Made by a program: the position numbers and the translations under genes. From JADFDG01 sp049324495 (GTDB lineage Bacteria > Pseudomonadota > Gammaproteobacteria > Pseudomonadales > JADFDG01), in NCBI GenBank assembly GCA_049324495.1, contig JBMOOP010000104.1, positions 1 to 64,000 of the forward strand: DNA of 64,000 nt, given 5' to 3'. This document shows positions 23,928 through 33,713 of the stretch, piece by piece (positions within the stretch are counted from its first letter, which is position 1; the number at the start of each line of letters is the position of its first letter). Below the pieces are notes generated by a model. That model was given only the letters and a program-made list of their open reading frames with translations. It ran no database searches and had not been told where the DNA came from.

Positions 23928-26900
23928 ATGAAATTCAAAGTTCGCTTTCACAAAATTCGTCGTTCTCGTGCTGCGCACATCTGCGCGTGTATGAGCAATA
24001 GATGTGTGCAGCGTCGCGTCTTCCGGCGGGCACCACTCGCACTGGCGATGAGTGCCGCCATTGCCATGCTCTCGTCCGGCGCACTGGCGGTGACGCCCAG
24101 CATCGATCAGGACAATGCCAATATTCTGATCTCTGCGAACGAGACGGGCGATATCGTGACCCTGGGTGGCCCCTGGCAGAATGCAGCGGTAACGGTGAGC
24201 AGCGGGGCAACGCTTGCCGGTAATGTCGAGGCGATCAGCGCCACCGATATCAGAACATCTCTCGCCATCACCCTTGACGGAACGATCGCCGCTGCTGATG
24301 GCGCGGCGCTGGCACGGGCCGTTGCCGATCGCTCCTTCGTGGATGCTCTGTCGGCAGATGTCGGTGCGCATGTCGTCACCATCAACAACACCGCGATTAT
24401 CGATCTTGCCGGTGACGATGTCCGTAGCCTCGTCACGATGGCTGTCTACGGAGATTACGGAACAGGTTCGCAAACGGTCACGCTCAACGGTGCGGCAATT
24501 TCGCTCGATGCCGGCGCCTACACCGGCGAAGTGCATGGCATCGATCTCATGCTCAATGGCGACAGCGCCGTGGCGCAATCCGTGATGATCAATGACGGCA
24601 GTCTGGCGGTGACGGCCGATGCGGGAACCGCAGCCGGCATTTTTCGTCAGGGTATGCATGGCGTGATCGGTGGTGAGTATCTGGGCGACTTCGATGCCAC
24701 GCTGGAAAATGGCACGATCGTCACCTCGGCCGCCGGTATGTCGGTGGGTGTTGGCGCGATCGCCACGCGCGATGCAACGGTGACGCTCGGAACAGGTTCC
24801 GCTGTCCGCGCGACCAGCAGTGGCGATGATGCGCTCGGCATTTATCTGGGCGACGTGGACGGTACCGCGAGCGTGAATCTGGCCGACAGTGCGATCGAGG
24901 TTGATGCCTTCGGGCGCGCGCTTGGTGTGAACGTATTCGATGCTGCCAGCGCGGATGTCGTGCTGGATGGGGTTACGATCGATGTCACCTCGCTTGCCGG
25001 CATGGAGGCCGCGGGCATTCATGTCGAACAGGTGTTCGGCAATGCCAGCGTGCTGGTCACCGGCGGTTCGATCATCCGCAGCGCCGGGCCGGGCTTCGGC
25101 GTTGGCATCGGGTTGCTGGACAGTATGGATGTAACAGGCGACTCCGCCAGCGTCAGGCTCGACGGGGGTTCGTCGATTCAATCCACCGGGCAATACGTCA
25201 CGGCGGGTATCGGTGTGCAGGAAATCGATGCGATGACCATCACGGTCGATGCGGCCTCTATCGAAGTGAGCGGTGTCGACGTGACGGGGCGCAGTCCCAT
25301 ACCGGTCAGTGCGGTGCTCATGCAGGGTGCCTCGGAATCCGGCACCGTCAACGTGCTCAACGCGGCACAACTTGTATCGACCGGCGATAACGCGACCGGC
25401 ATTTACGCCGTCGATGGCGGTTACCTGCAGGTAACGCTCGACGGCTCGACGCTGACGAGCAGCGCCGACATGAATGCAACGGGTGTCGATGTCCTGGGGG
25501 CGATTGCGGGCGTTATTTCCGTCAATAACTCGGTTGTATCCGCAACGGCGGGCAACGAGGCGCACGCCATCCGGACAGATGCCGTTGGTTTTGTCGACAT
25601 CGGTGTGAGCGGCGGCAACCTCAGCAGCGAGGGTCTGGTATCGAGCCAGGCGCTTGCCGTGGCCAACGCGACGGCGGCCACGGTGATGTTGTGGGACAGC
25701 GGTGTGGCGGCCACCAGTGCGAGCGGTGCAGGTGCCGGCATGGTTTTTTCCACGGTGGACAGCGTCGACTTGGCGCTGCGCAATACGGCGGTGACTGCGA
25801 CCGGCCAGGGCATTTCCGGGGGCGTCATTGCAGATGGTTTCGATGTGCTCGGAATCGCCTTGGCCAATGGCTCGTCAGTTGCGGTCGACTCGGCCGTTGA
25901 CGCCAAGGGTATCGGACTTGCCACCGGCAACCAGGCAACGGTTTCTCTTACCGGAAATTCGACGATCACCGCCACCGGATCAAGCGGAACGTTCTACGGG
26001 ATATCTGCCGAAGGTATGGGCCAGCTTGCCATTTCTCTGGACGGCAGCACCGTCGATGCCGGCAGCACCGCGCTGAACGGCGAAACGCTGAACGCAGCGG
26101 GCGCCATCCGGACAGATGCCGTTGGCCTTGTCGACATCGGGGTGACCGGCAGCAGCCTCATCAGCAGCGGTCTGATGTCGAGCCAGGCGCTCAGCGTGAC
26201 CAACGCAACGGCGGCCAGGGTGACGTTGCAGGGCAGCACCGTGGCGGCCAGCAGTACGGCCGCCGTAAGTGCCGGCCTGGTCTTCAATACCGTTGCGACC
26301 ATCGACCTTGGGTTGAGTAATACCGCGCTGAGAGTAAGCGGCCAGGGTAGCAGTTCCGCCGGCGTCATCGCGGATGGTTTCGACCTGCTTGGCATTGCGT
26401 TGGCCGACGCTTCGTCGATTGCAATCGATTCAGCCGTCGATGCCGACGGGATCCGGATTTTGAATGGCAACCTGGCGACCATTTCGCTTGCCGGGAATGC
26501 GACCGTCGCCGCCACGGGCCCGGTCGCGACGTTCTGGGGGATCACTACCGAGAGCATCGGCCAACTGGATGTCGCACTGGACGGCAGCACCATCGACGCA
26601 GGCAATGCGTCGCTCGGCAGTGTGGCCTTGAGCGGAGGGGGAGCTGCGGCGATGAACGTGTCGCTGACCAACGGTTCCTTCCTGGTCAGTAATGGCGCGG
26701 CATCCTCGTACGGTGTCGGTGTGGTCACGATCGGTGACGCATCAATCGCGATCGACGCGACCAGCGGAATCATCGACAGTGCCAGCAGTGGCTCGACGGA
26801 GAGTGAGTTCACGGCGGCGGTGCTCGCGTTTGGCAACACGACCCTCAGTAACGCCGGCCTGGTCAACAGCAGGGGCAACGCCATCGAGGCTCTCGGTAAC

Positions 26901-28568
26901 GTTTTCGTCAACGTGATCAACACCGGTACCATCGCCGGTGACGATCACGCGGCGTTCGGCAGCAACATTGCGATTGACAACAGCGGGCTGATCAGCGGCC
27001 GGCTCGATATCGCGAGCCTGAATTCGCACGCCGGCAGTGAGTTGCGCGCCCTGTTGGATACGACCTCGCCGCTGCTGTCTGCCGGCGATGCCTACTGGAA
27101 AGTATCCGGCGCGGCGACGCTCGAGGATGGTACGACCATCCGTGTCGGTGTGTCGCCGACGCTCGGTGCCGCGATCCAGGCGAACGCGACAGGCTACGAC
27201 TACCTGATGCTGAGGGCCGGTACGCTGACGGCCAATACTGAGGCGATCAACCTCGTGGTCGGCCCCCTGCTCAGCGCCGTTTTTACGCCCGGCCTGCCGA
27301 CGGGCGAGATTGGCGTGAGCTTCCAGCAGGTTGCCTGCGCGGACGCGGGTCTGACCGCGAATGGTCAGAGCGCCTGCGAGGCGGCGGTCGCCGACGATCC
27401 TGTCGAGCCGGGGGTCAGTGAGGATCCGGCTGCCGAGCCGGTTGCCGTTGAGGATCCGGTTGCCGAACCGGTTGCCGTTGAGGATCCGGTCGTCGAGCCG
27501 GTCGTCGCCGTTGATCCGGTCGCCGATTCGGCTGCCGAGCCGGTTGCCGTAGTCGATCAGAACGACTACGCGGGTAATCACATCGACCTGAACGGCGATC
27601 CCGATACCTGGGGGCCGATCGTCTCGGACATGATGCGTGAGGCCCCGCGTCTGGCCGCGACCATGGTTGCCAGCAGCGTGCGTCGCCGGCTGCTTGCCAC
27701 CTTTGACGGCGAGAACTCGGGTGACCCCATGGGGATGGGTTCACACACCCTCTGGATCGACGCGCGGGCGACAGAGTCCGAGCAGGATGCCGCTGCCGGC
27801 GTGGCGGGTTTCGACGCCGAGGGCAGCACGGTGACGATCGGTGCCGACGGTGCGTTCACGGATGACCTGCGTCTGGGCCTGGCGGTCAGTATGGCCCGGG
27901 CCAGCGCCGACGAAACCGGTACCGGCAACACCGTTGAGCGCGACGCGACTATCTATTCGCTGTACGGCAAGTGGGAGTCCGGTGCGCTCGGCGTGGAAGC
28001 GGTGCTGAGCCTGGGTACCTGGAACAACGACCAGCTTCGCTTTGCGGACACCGAGCAGATCACCGCAGGCTATGACAGCCAGCAGCAGGGCATGAACGTA
28101 CTGCTGCGGCGTAAGGTCGCCATGCCTGGCTGGGAGCTGCAGCCGCAGGTCGCGGCCTCCTACCTCAGGCTCGCCATCGATGGCTACAGGGAGCAGGGTG
28201 ATGGCACGCCGTTCAGCAGTGCCCTTGCGGTTGGTGCGCAGGCCTATGAGGAGGGCGAGGTCGGCGTGGGCGTGCAGTTCAACAAGGAACACGCGATGGC
28301 GTCCGGCAACATCCTGAAGCCCAGTCTGGACCTGATGCTGTGGCACGACCTCATTCAGGATCAGACGCAGGTCCAGTCGTATTTTCTCACTGGCAGTCCG
28401 GTCTTCGTTTCCCAAGGCAGTGCGGCTGCTGAAAACCGGTTGTTGACGACGCTTGCCGTCGAATACCAGGGGCAATCGGGGTTGAAGGTGAAGCTGGGTG
28501 GCGAGATTACGGCAAAGGATGGCTATATCGGCAAGGCGGTGTCGCTGCGCGTTGAATACAACTACTGA
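23928..28568 (+). CDS. autotransporter (type Va secretion) with beta-helix passenger
   Basis: A 1546-residue protein. An extended, Arg-rich signal sequence ends near residue 54 (MLSSGALA). The passenger (about 55-1150) is made of Gly/Ala/Thr/Val/Asp-rich repeats predicted to form a beta-helix and includes a 179-residue tandem duplication. A Pro/Glu/Val-rich linker (about 1157-1211) precedes the C-terminal autotransporter barrel (about 1272-1546), which starts LWIDARATES and ends RVEYNY with the expected aromatic residue. No catalytic motif is seen in the passenger, so adhesin or autoaggregation is the likely role. Its end overlaps the convergent kinase gene by seven bases. Shine-Dalgarno is weak; ATG 23991 is an alternative start. 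Confidence 0.92.
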   Translation: MKFKVRFHKIRRSRAAHICACMSNRCVQRRVFRRAPLALAMSAAIAMLSSGALAVTPSIDQDNANILISANETGDIVTLGGPWQNAAVTVSSGATLAGNVEAISATDIRTSLAITLDGTIAAADGAALARAVADRSFVDALSADVGAHVVTINNTAIIDLAGDDVRSLVTMAVYGDYGTGSQTVTLNGAAISLDAGAYTGEVHGIDLMLNGDSAVAQSVMINDGSLAVTADAGTAAGIFRQGMHGVIGGEYLGDFDATLENGTIVTSAAGMSVGVGAIATRDATVTLGTGSAVRATSSGDDALGIYLGDVDGTASVNLADSAIEVDAFGRALGVNVFDAASADVVLDGVTIDVTSLAGMEAAGIHVEQVFGNASVLVTGGSIIRSAGPGFGVGIGLLDSMDVTGDSASVRLDGGSSIQSTGQYVTAGIGVQEIDAMTITVDAASIEVSGVDVTGRSPIPVSAVLMQGASESGTVNVLNAAQLVSTGDNATGIYAVDGGYLQVTLDGSTLTSSADMNATGVDVLGAIAGVISVNNSVVSATAGNEAHAIRTDAVGFVDIGVSGGNLSSEGLVSSQALAVANATAATVMLWDSGVAATSASGAGAGMVFSTVDSVDLALRNTAVTATGQGISGGVIADGFDVLGIALANGSSVAVDSAVDAKGIGLATGNQATVSLTGNSTITATGSSGTFYGISAEGMGQLAISLDGSTVDAGSTALNGETLNAAGAIRTDAVGLVDIGVTGSSLISSGLMSSQALSVTNATAARVTLQGSTVAASSTAAVSAGLVFNTVATIDLGLSNTALRVSGQGSSSAGVIADGFDLLGIALADASSIAIDSAVDADGIRILNGNLATISLAGNATVAATGPVATFWGITTESIGQLDVALDGSTIDAGNASLGSVALSGGGAAAMNVSLTNGSFLVSNGAASSYGVGVVTIGDASIAIDATSGIIDSASSGSTESEFTAAVLAFGNTTLSNAGLVNSRGNAIEALGNVFVNVINTGTIAGDDHAAFGSNIAIDNSGLISGRLDIASLNSHAGSELRALLDTTSPLLSAGDAYWKVSGAATLEDGTTIRVGVSPTLGAAIQANATGYDYLMLRAGTLTANTEAINLVVGPLLSAVFTPGLPTGEIGVSFQQVACADAGLTANGQSACEAAVADDPVEPGVSEDPAAEPVAVEDPVAEPVAVEDPVVEPVVAVDPVADSAAEPVAVVDQNDYAGNHIDLNGDPDTWGPIVSDMMREAPRLAATMVASSVRRRLLATFDGENSGDPMGMGSHTLWIDARATESEQDAAAGVAGFDAEGSTVTIGADGAFTDDLRLGLAVSMARASADETGTGNTVERDATIYSLYGKWESGALGVEAVLSLGTWNNDQLRFADTEQITAGYDSQQQGMNVLLRRKVAMPGWELQPQVAASYLRLAIDGYREQGDGTPFSSALAVGAQAYEEGEVGVGVQFNKEHAMASGNILKPSLDLMLWHDLIQDQTQVQSYFLTGSPVFVSQGSAAAENRLLTTLAVEYQGQSGLKVKLGGEITAKDGYIGKAVSLRVEYNY
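25566..26636 (+). repeat. 537-base tandem duplication inside the autotransporter passenger
   Basis: The motif AIRTDAVG(F/L)VDIGV recurs with its following about 175 residues at 25566 and 26103, a period of 537 bases (179 residues). Shared anchors include GVIADGFD(V/L)LGIAL and LDGST(V/I)DAG. The copies differ at many codons, so the duplication is not recent. Confidence 0.85.
27400..27560 (+). repeat. Pro/Val/Glu repeat linker of the autotransporter
   Basis: In-frame imperfect repeats of about 30 bases encode units such as AEPVAVEDPV, VEPVVAVDPV and AEPVAVVD. The linker is acidic and rigid and would span between passenger and barrel. Near-identical DNA copies could expand or contract by slippage. 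Confidence 0.8.
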
Positions 28569-30271
28569 GGAGGGATGATCGGGTGTGCTTCGCGATTCGC
28601 AGGGTGTCCCGCGACCGGAATACGGATCAGGAAAGTGGTTCCGTTGCCGGCGCGGGTCTGGAAACTTAATTCGCCGCCGTGTTTCTCCCGAATGATTGTC
28701 CAGGCGATCGCCAGGCCCTGCCCGGTTCCCTTGCCGACTTCCCGGGTGGTGAAGAACGGATCGAAAATGTGTTCGCGGATGTTTTCCGGAATGCCGCCGC
28801 CGGTATCGCTGATCGAAATAACAGCATCGGTTTTATCGAGGCGTGTTGTGACGACGATTTTCCCCTTGCCCTGAGTGCCCTTGACGACATCGCCAATGGC
28901 GTGCGCGGCATTGATGACGATGCTCAGTACAGCCCGATTGATGTCGGCGGGATGACAGGTGACGAGCGGCAGCTCGCCGAAGTCTGTCTGAATCTCGGCA
29001 AGGTGCTTGTATTCATTGCATCCGACGGCGAGCGTATGCTGAATGGCGCGATTGAGATCCGTTGGCGCCATGTTCTGCTGGTCTGCTCGAGAGAACTCCT
29101 GCATGGAGCGGACGATCATGGCCACGCGGTCGAGTCCATCGATGCTGAGCATGAGGGCCTTGGGCACGGACTCGCGCAGGTAGAGAAGATCGGCCGCTGT
29201 CGTCGCGGTGTTGGCGGCGGCCACGGCTGCATCGATGTCTGTCTGCGTGGCGTTTCCCGTAATCGCGTTGTGCACAGCCAGCAGCCGGTCGATGAGGTTG
29301 AATATATCGGTGGATGTATCGCGCAGAAAATGCAGGCTGTCGCCGACGAACTGGATCGGGTTGTTGATTTCGTGCGCAACACCGGCGGCGAGCGATCCTA
29401 CCGTGGCGAGGCGCTGGCTTGCCTCCAGTTCGGCCTGGACACGCTTTTGGTCGGTTACATCGCGTGACGCGATTACCGCACCAATAATATCCGTACCGTG
29501 TCGCATCGGCCCCACATGGTTCAGGAAGAACCGGAAACTGCCGTCGGCTGCCGGGCCGCTGGTTTCATGCGAGCGCGATATGCCGGTGGCGAGCACGTCC
29601 CGGAAAATTGCTTCCAGCGGCGGGCGTTGCCCGGCGGGCACCGGCGCCAGCCAGTTACAGCCGAGCGAAGGCCAGTAGCCCGGTTGCTCCGGCGGCGTGT
29701 TGCTGAACCGGACAATCCCTTCCCTGTCGGTAGCGATCACCATGACCGGGGCGCAATCGAGCAGCGACTGCAACTGGTCCCGCGCGGCCTGTGCTTCGCT
29801 GGCGGCAATATCGGCCTGCTGCCTGGCGTGAAGCAGGTCAACGGTCATCTGCTGCAGGTTGCGCTTTTGTGCATCCAATTCCAGAAAGGCCCGCACCTTG
29901 GCCTTGAGCACGTCCGTGTCGAGCGGCTTGAACAGATAGTCGATGGCACCGACTTCGAAGCCGCGGGAAATGTATTTCTTTTCCTTGTTGATCGCCGTGC
30001 AGAAGATCACGGGAATTTCCCGTGTGCGTGGATTGCGATGCAGTAGTTCAGCCACTTCGAAGCCGTCCATGTCCGGCATCCGAACGTCGAGCAGGATCAG
30101 GGAAATCTCCTGCTTGAGTGCTTGCGCAAGTGCTTCGTGGCCGTTGAGTGCCTGCAGAAACTGACGATTTGGCGCTTCGAGAATTGCTTCCAGCGCGATC
30201 AAATTCTCCGGGCGGTCGTCAACCAGCAGAATCGTTTGTGTCGTCAGGTTCGCATCAAGGGCGCTGTTCAT
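28562..30271 (-). CDS. hybrid REC-PAS-histidine kinase
   Basis: A 569-residue soluble protein: N-terminal receiver (ILLVDDRPENL, Asp in LILLDVRMPDMDG, Lys in LFKPL), coiled coil, PAS domain near residues 170-290, HisKA with VGSLAAGVAHEINNPIQFVG, and ATPase (NAAHAIGDVV, DTGGGIPE, GTGQGLAIAW). It overlaps the upstream PAS kinase by 17 bases, so the two are co-expressed. The receiver may be phosphorylated by its neighbour. Its kinase half is paralogous to the kinase at 32043-33665. Confidence 0.92.
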   Translation of the reverse strand: MNSALDANLTTQTILLVDDRPENLIALEAILEAPNRQFLQALNGHEALAQALKQEISLILLDVRMPDMDGFEVAELLHRNPRTREIPVIFCTAINKEKKYISRGFEVGAIDYLFKPLDTDVLKAKVRAFLELDAQKRNLQQMTVDLLHARQQADIAASEAQAARDQLQSLLDCAPVMVIATDREGIVRFSNTPPEQPGYWPSLGCNWLAPVPAGQRPPLEAIFRDVLATGISRSHETSGPAADGSFRFFLNHVGPMRHGTDIIGAVIASRDVTDQKRVQAELEASQRLATVGSLAAGVAHEINNPIQFVGDSLHFLRDTSTDIFNLIDRLLAVHNAITGNATQTDIDAAVAAANTATTAADLLYLRESVPKALMLSIDGLDRVAMIVRSMQEFSRADQQNMAPTDLNRAIQHTLAVGCNEYKHLAEIQTDFGELPLVTCHPADINRAVLSIVINAAHAIGDVVKGTQGKGKIVVTTRLDKTDAVISISDTGGGIPENIREHIFDPFFTTREVGKGTGQGLAIAWTIIREKHGGELSFQTRAGNGTTFLIRIPVAGHPANREAHPIIPPQ

Positions 30272-31574
30272 TCGAATTATCCTGTTGCGATGATCCCACC
30301 ATGGGAAGCGGTTGCCGGATGCTGCTGCCGGTCGGTTGACGAATCGGCAGCACAACACGGAAGGTTGTGCCGGCCGGTGTCGTGTCAACCTCGATGCGCC
30401 CATGGTGTTTCTTGACGATGCCATACGAAATCGACAGGCCGAGCCCGGTGCCGTGACCCACCGGCTTGGTGGTAAAAAAGGGCTCGAAAATATTGGGCAG
30501 ATGATGTTCCGGGATTCCGGGGCCATTGTCGCTGATCGACACCCAGACCTCGTCGCCCTGGGCGCCGGTGGCGATGGTGATGACGCCCTGCTCCGGTATT
30601 GCCTGGGCAGCATTTACCAGGATGTTCATGAAAACCTGACCCAACTCCGTAACAAAGCACTCGATGGGTGGGAGGACACCATACTGCCTTGCGATTTTCG
30701 CTTTGTACTTTATCTCGTTCGTCACGATATTAAGTGTCGATTCGATGCATTGTCGCAGGTCTGCGAACGCCAAGGTATTGCCGGGGTTGGGCCGCGAAAA
30801 ATCCTTGAGGTCCTGCACGATCTTGCGTACCCGCCCGATGCCTTCGAGCGATTCGTTGAGCAATTGGGGGATGTCCTGGATCGCGTAGTCGATATCGTGG
30901 CGGGCGCGCAGCCCATCGATGGTCTGTAGAGTCTCATGCGCCGCGGGAAACTGGCGCAGCACGCGATCATATTCGGCAACCAGAATGAGCAGGTTGCTGG
31001 TGTATTCCTGCAGCGTTCCCAGGTTCGAATGCACGTAGCCGATCGGGTTGTTGATTTCGTGCGCAATACCGGCAGCGAGGCGACCGGTGGACGCCATCTT
31101 TTCATTCTGTACTGCTATCTGCTGCGCCGTTGCCAGCAGTGCATGCGCCTGGGTGAGTTCGGTATTTTTGCGCTGCAGCGCACAGACATGAATGAATTCA
31201 GCGCTGGTGTCACGCAGCACCAGCAACGCCGGCGCGGATTTGTCGGATGTGTCGATGGCCGCCGTCAGGGTGGTGTAGAGACTGATCTCGATCGCGGCCC
31301 CGCCGTGCGCCCCGGTCAGCATCAGGCTGCCTGTCCAGTGGCCGACGTCGCGCGTGTTGGCGAACGCGTCGTCGTGCACCTGGGCCAGCAGCCAGTCGCG
31401 TGCATCCTCGCCTGCTGCTGTTGGGGCCAGGCGCAGTGCCAGCATCTCGGCGGCCGGATTGAAGTAGTGGATGTGCCGCTGCACGAGATCGATCAGCAGG
31501 ATGGCATCACCGGTACGCTCGGCGAAATCGCCAAGCAACTCCTTGTATTTCTCGTGAGGAAGTGAGCTTTGCAT
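30255..31574 (-). CDS. PAS-domain histidine kinase
   Basis: A 439-residue soluble kinase: PAS domain (residues 10-130), coiled coil, phosphoacceptor RLAAGIAHEINNPIGYVHSN, ATPase with NILVNAAQAI, DNGPGIPEHH and GTGLGLSISYG. The last 25 residues are low complexity. No transmembrane segment is present. It lies 92 bases after the flgM-like frame and overlaps the next hybrid kinase, suggesting a cytosolic phosphorelay. Confidence 0.92.
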   Translation of the reverse strand: MQSSLPHEKYKELLGDFAERTGDAILLIDLVQRHIHYFNPAAEMLALRLAPTAAGEDARDWLLAQVHDDAFANTRDVGHWTGSLMLTGAHGGAAIEISLYTTLTAAIDTSDKSAPALLVLRDTSAEFIHVCALQRKNTELTQAHALLATAQQIAVQNEKMASTGRLAAGIAHEINNPIGYVHSNLGTLQEYTSNLLILVAEYDRVLRQFPAAHETLQTIDGLRARHDIDYAIQDIPQLLNESLEGIGRVRKIVQDLKDFSRPNPGNTLAFADLRQCIESTLNIVTNEIKYKAKIARQYGVLPPIECFVTELGQVFMNILVNAAQAIPEQGVITIATGAQGDEVWVSISDNGPGIPEHHLPNIFEPFFTTKPVGHGTGLGLSISYGIVKKHHGRIEVDTTPAGTTFRVVLPIRQPTGSSIRQPLPMVGSSQQDNSNEQRP

Positions 31575-31666
31575 AATGATGTCTGCCTGTGCGCATCAGT
31601 GCCTTTGCAGCCCCATGCGGGCGATCCGGCCATAGCGCCTGCTCGCTGTGGCTGCCCGTTGGCTGT

Positions 31667-31941
31667 TCATCGTGAGAGCTCCCGCTCCAGCGCATCCAGC
31701 CGGGTGGCGATGACCTGCGGATCGATTAAGTAACGGCCGTTTGCCAGCGCCGTACGAATCGCCTGGATGCGGGCATGGTCGAGTACCGGCGCGGCAGCGG
31801 GCCGCCGGGCCCCGGCGGGCGCGGCAAGCCCGTCGGGCGGGGAGGGTGGGTGATCAATCCTGCTCGTGATGGCGGCGATTCCCGGAAAGGTTCAAGAAGT
31901 GTATCGGCGGCCACCGGGGAAACTTGAGCCGCGTTATGCAC
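31667..31941 (-). pseudogene. flgM: FlgM-like anti-sigma-28, apparent frameshift
   Basis: The minus frame ending at TGA 31669-31667 encodes a C-terminal FlgM signature: HARIQAIRTALANGRYLIDP, then IATRLDALEREL. FlgM binds and inhibits FliA (sigma-28), encoded 6 kb away. This frame is open only back to a TGA at 31894-31892 and has no ATG, GTG or TTG. In the neighbouring frame, GTG 31941 starts MHNAAQVSPVAADTLLEPF. Joining the two with a one-base shift would give about 91 residues, normal for FlgM. Either the gene is broken, or the Pro/Gly-rich GC run holds a sequencing error, or a rare start is used. Confidence 0.65.
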
Positions 31942-31973
31942 GCATAAGACGACGGAATTTTGGCTCGCGCTGC

Positions 31974-31989
31974 TGGCACGTCGCTTGCA
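31974..31989 (+). promoter_or_regulatory. sigma-54 promoter
   Basis: TGGCACG (31974-31980), four bases, TTGCA (31985-31989), preceded by C. The GG and GC pairs are ten bases apart. This is a full match to the -24/-12 consensus. It points rightward at the membrane histidine kinase, with a predicted start about 31999 and a leader of about 43 bases. Confidence 0.8.
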
Positions 31990-32042
31990 AAACCCTCAGA
32001 GAATCCGACGTGCGTCAGCACACATTCCGAAGCCAACCTGCA

Positions 32043-33665
32043 ATGGTTCAGCCCATGCCCAGACTACCTGGACTGTCTCTAAAAATCCTGGATGCGATCA
32101 TCCGGCGCACTGTTACAACCGGGTCGATTCGGATTGATGGGAGGCGATGGGCGTTCGCACAGGCTGCTTTTGTGTTGATGGTCGGCCTGATGCTGACCGC
32201 TATCGCCGCGCACCGCGAAATGCAGATTGATGCCGGTATCGATACCGGTGTACCGCTGTTGGCGGGGGTGGGCGGAACCCTGCTGAGTCTGCTGTTCGCG
32301 TTGCTGGTTTGGTCGCTTGAGCGGGCCAGGTTACAGGCCCAGGCAATCGCGCAGGAGATGAGGGGCAGGCTGTCGCAGGCGAAGGATCGCGCGGAATCGG
32401 CGACGGCTGAGGCGCAGGCGGCACGCGAGCAGGTTCAGGCGTTCCTCGATTGCGCACCGGTGGCGATTTTTGCCGTCGACCCGACGGGGATGGTGCGCTA
32501 CTGCAATCGGGGGCTGGGCGCGCACGACCGCAGTGAAGTTACCGGTTCCTCCTGGTTGCGGTTTGTCCCGCCCGAACAGCAGGCGGCACTGGAATCAGCC
32601 TTTCGTGCTGTCCTGGATACCGGCATGCCGCGCACCTGTTCGCTGAATGTGCCTGGCGTGGGCGGTGGCTGGTTATCGTATTCCTGTTATATCGGCCCGA
32701 GATACCACGAGGGCGAAGTGGCCGGCGCAGTGATTGCGGCACAGGATCTGACCGAAGAGCAGCGCGTGCAGGCCAGGCTGGTTGCCAGCCAGCGCCTGGT
32801 TACGGTGGGCTCGCTGGCGGCGGGACTCGCCCATGAAATCAATACCCCGATCCAGTTTGTCGGCGACAGCCTGCATTTCTTGCGCGACGCGAGCACCGAT
32901 GTGTTCCGCCTCGTCAAAGTACTGCAGGCCCTGCATCGGGCCGTGCATGATGATCCGGGGGCCTTGGTGGGTCTTGCTGCTGCTGCCGCCGTCGCGATGG
33001 AAGCCGCTGATCTCGATTACCTCCACGAGAACATGCCAAAGGCTTTTGAAAGGAGTCTTGATGGCCTTGATCGTGTCACCACGATTGTGCGCTCGATGAA
33101 GGAATTTTCGCATCCCGGCCAGGAGCAGATGAAGGCTGTCGACCTCAATCGCGCCATTCAAAGCACACTGGTCGTCGGGCGCAACGAGTACAAATATATC
33201 GCTGATGTGGAGACCGATTTTGGTGATATCCCCCAGGTGACATGCCACATCAACGAAATCAATCAGGTGGTCCTGAACATCGTTGTTAACGCCGCGCATG
33301 CCATCGCCGATGTGGTGAAAGGCGCTGACGTAAAAGGAAAGATTACCGTGCGCACCCGGCGCGAAGGCGATGATGTGGTTATCAGCATCACGGACACCGG
33401 CAGTGGCATTCCCGAGAGCGCGCGTGGTCGGGTATTCGATCCGTTTTTTACGACCAAGGAAGTGGGTAGGGGAACAGGTCAGGGGCTGGCGATCGCCTGG
33501 TCGCTGGTGAAGGAAAATCATGATGGCGAATTGTCATTCATCACGGCCCTGGGCGAAGGCACGACGTTCTTCATCCGGCTGCCGATTGCGGGGCGGACGG
33601 CCGCCACCCCAAAAGAAGTGTTGACGACGACCCTCGCGCCGGCGCCGGTACGCGATGAAATCTGA
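32043..33665 (+). CDS. membrane PAS histidine kinase
   Basis: A 540-residue protein from ATG 32043 (or ATG 32055). Two helices (about residues 40-60 and 73-97) with a very short loop are followed by a coiled coil, a PAS domain (about 135-245), HisKA (VGSLAAGLAHEINTPIQFVG) and ATPase (NAAHAIADVV, DTGSGIPESA, GTGQGLAIAWS). The kinase region closely parallels that of the hybrid kinase at 28562-30271. It stands behind a sigma-54 promoter, so expression should depend on an activator such as the nearby FleQ. Confidence 0.9.
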   Translation: MVQPMPRLPGLSLKILDAIIRRTVTTGSIRIDGRRWAFAQAAFVLMVGLMLTAIAAHREMQIDAGIDTGVPLLAGVGGTLLSLLFALLVWSLERARLQAQAIAQEMRGRLSQAKDRAESATAEAQAAREQVQAFLDCAPVAIFAVDPTGMVRYCNRGLGAHDRSEVTGSSWLRFVPPEQQAALESAFRAVLDTGMPRTCSLNVPGVGGGWLSYSCYIGPRYHEGEVAGAVIAAQDLTEEQRVQARLVASQRLVTVGSLAAGLAHEINTPIQFVGDSLHFLRDASTDVFRLVKVLQALHRAVHDDPGALVGLAAAAAVAMEAADLDYLHENMPKAFERSLDGLDRVTTIVRSMKEFSHPGQEQMKAVDLNRAIQSTLVVGRNEYKYIADVETDFGDIPQVTCHINEINQVVLNIVVNAAHAIADVVKGADVKGKITVRTRREGDDVVISITDTGSGIPESARGRVFDPFFTTKEVGRGTGQGLAIAWSLVKENHDGELSFITALGEGTTFFIRLPIAGRTAATPKEVLTTTLAPAPVRDEI

Positions 33666-33713
33666 CCTGCCATCGGATTTGTTTCGGGAGTAATCACCTG
33701 CTGACCGGTGTTG

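Noticed and set aside
23895..25565. 556-codon minus-strand frame opposite the autotransporter
   Set aside because: His/Arg/Gly/Asp-rich shadow of the passenger repeats; continues past the sense start without a promoter or SD.
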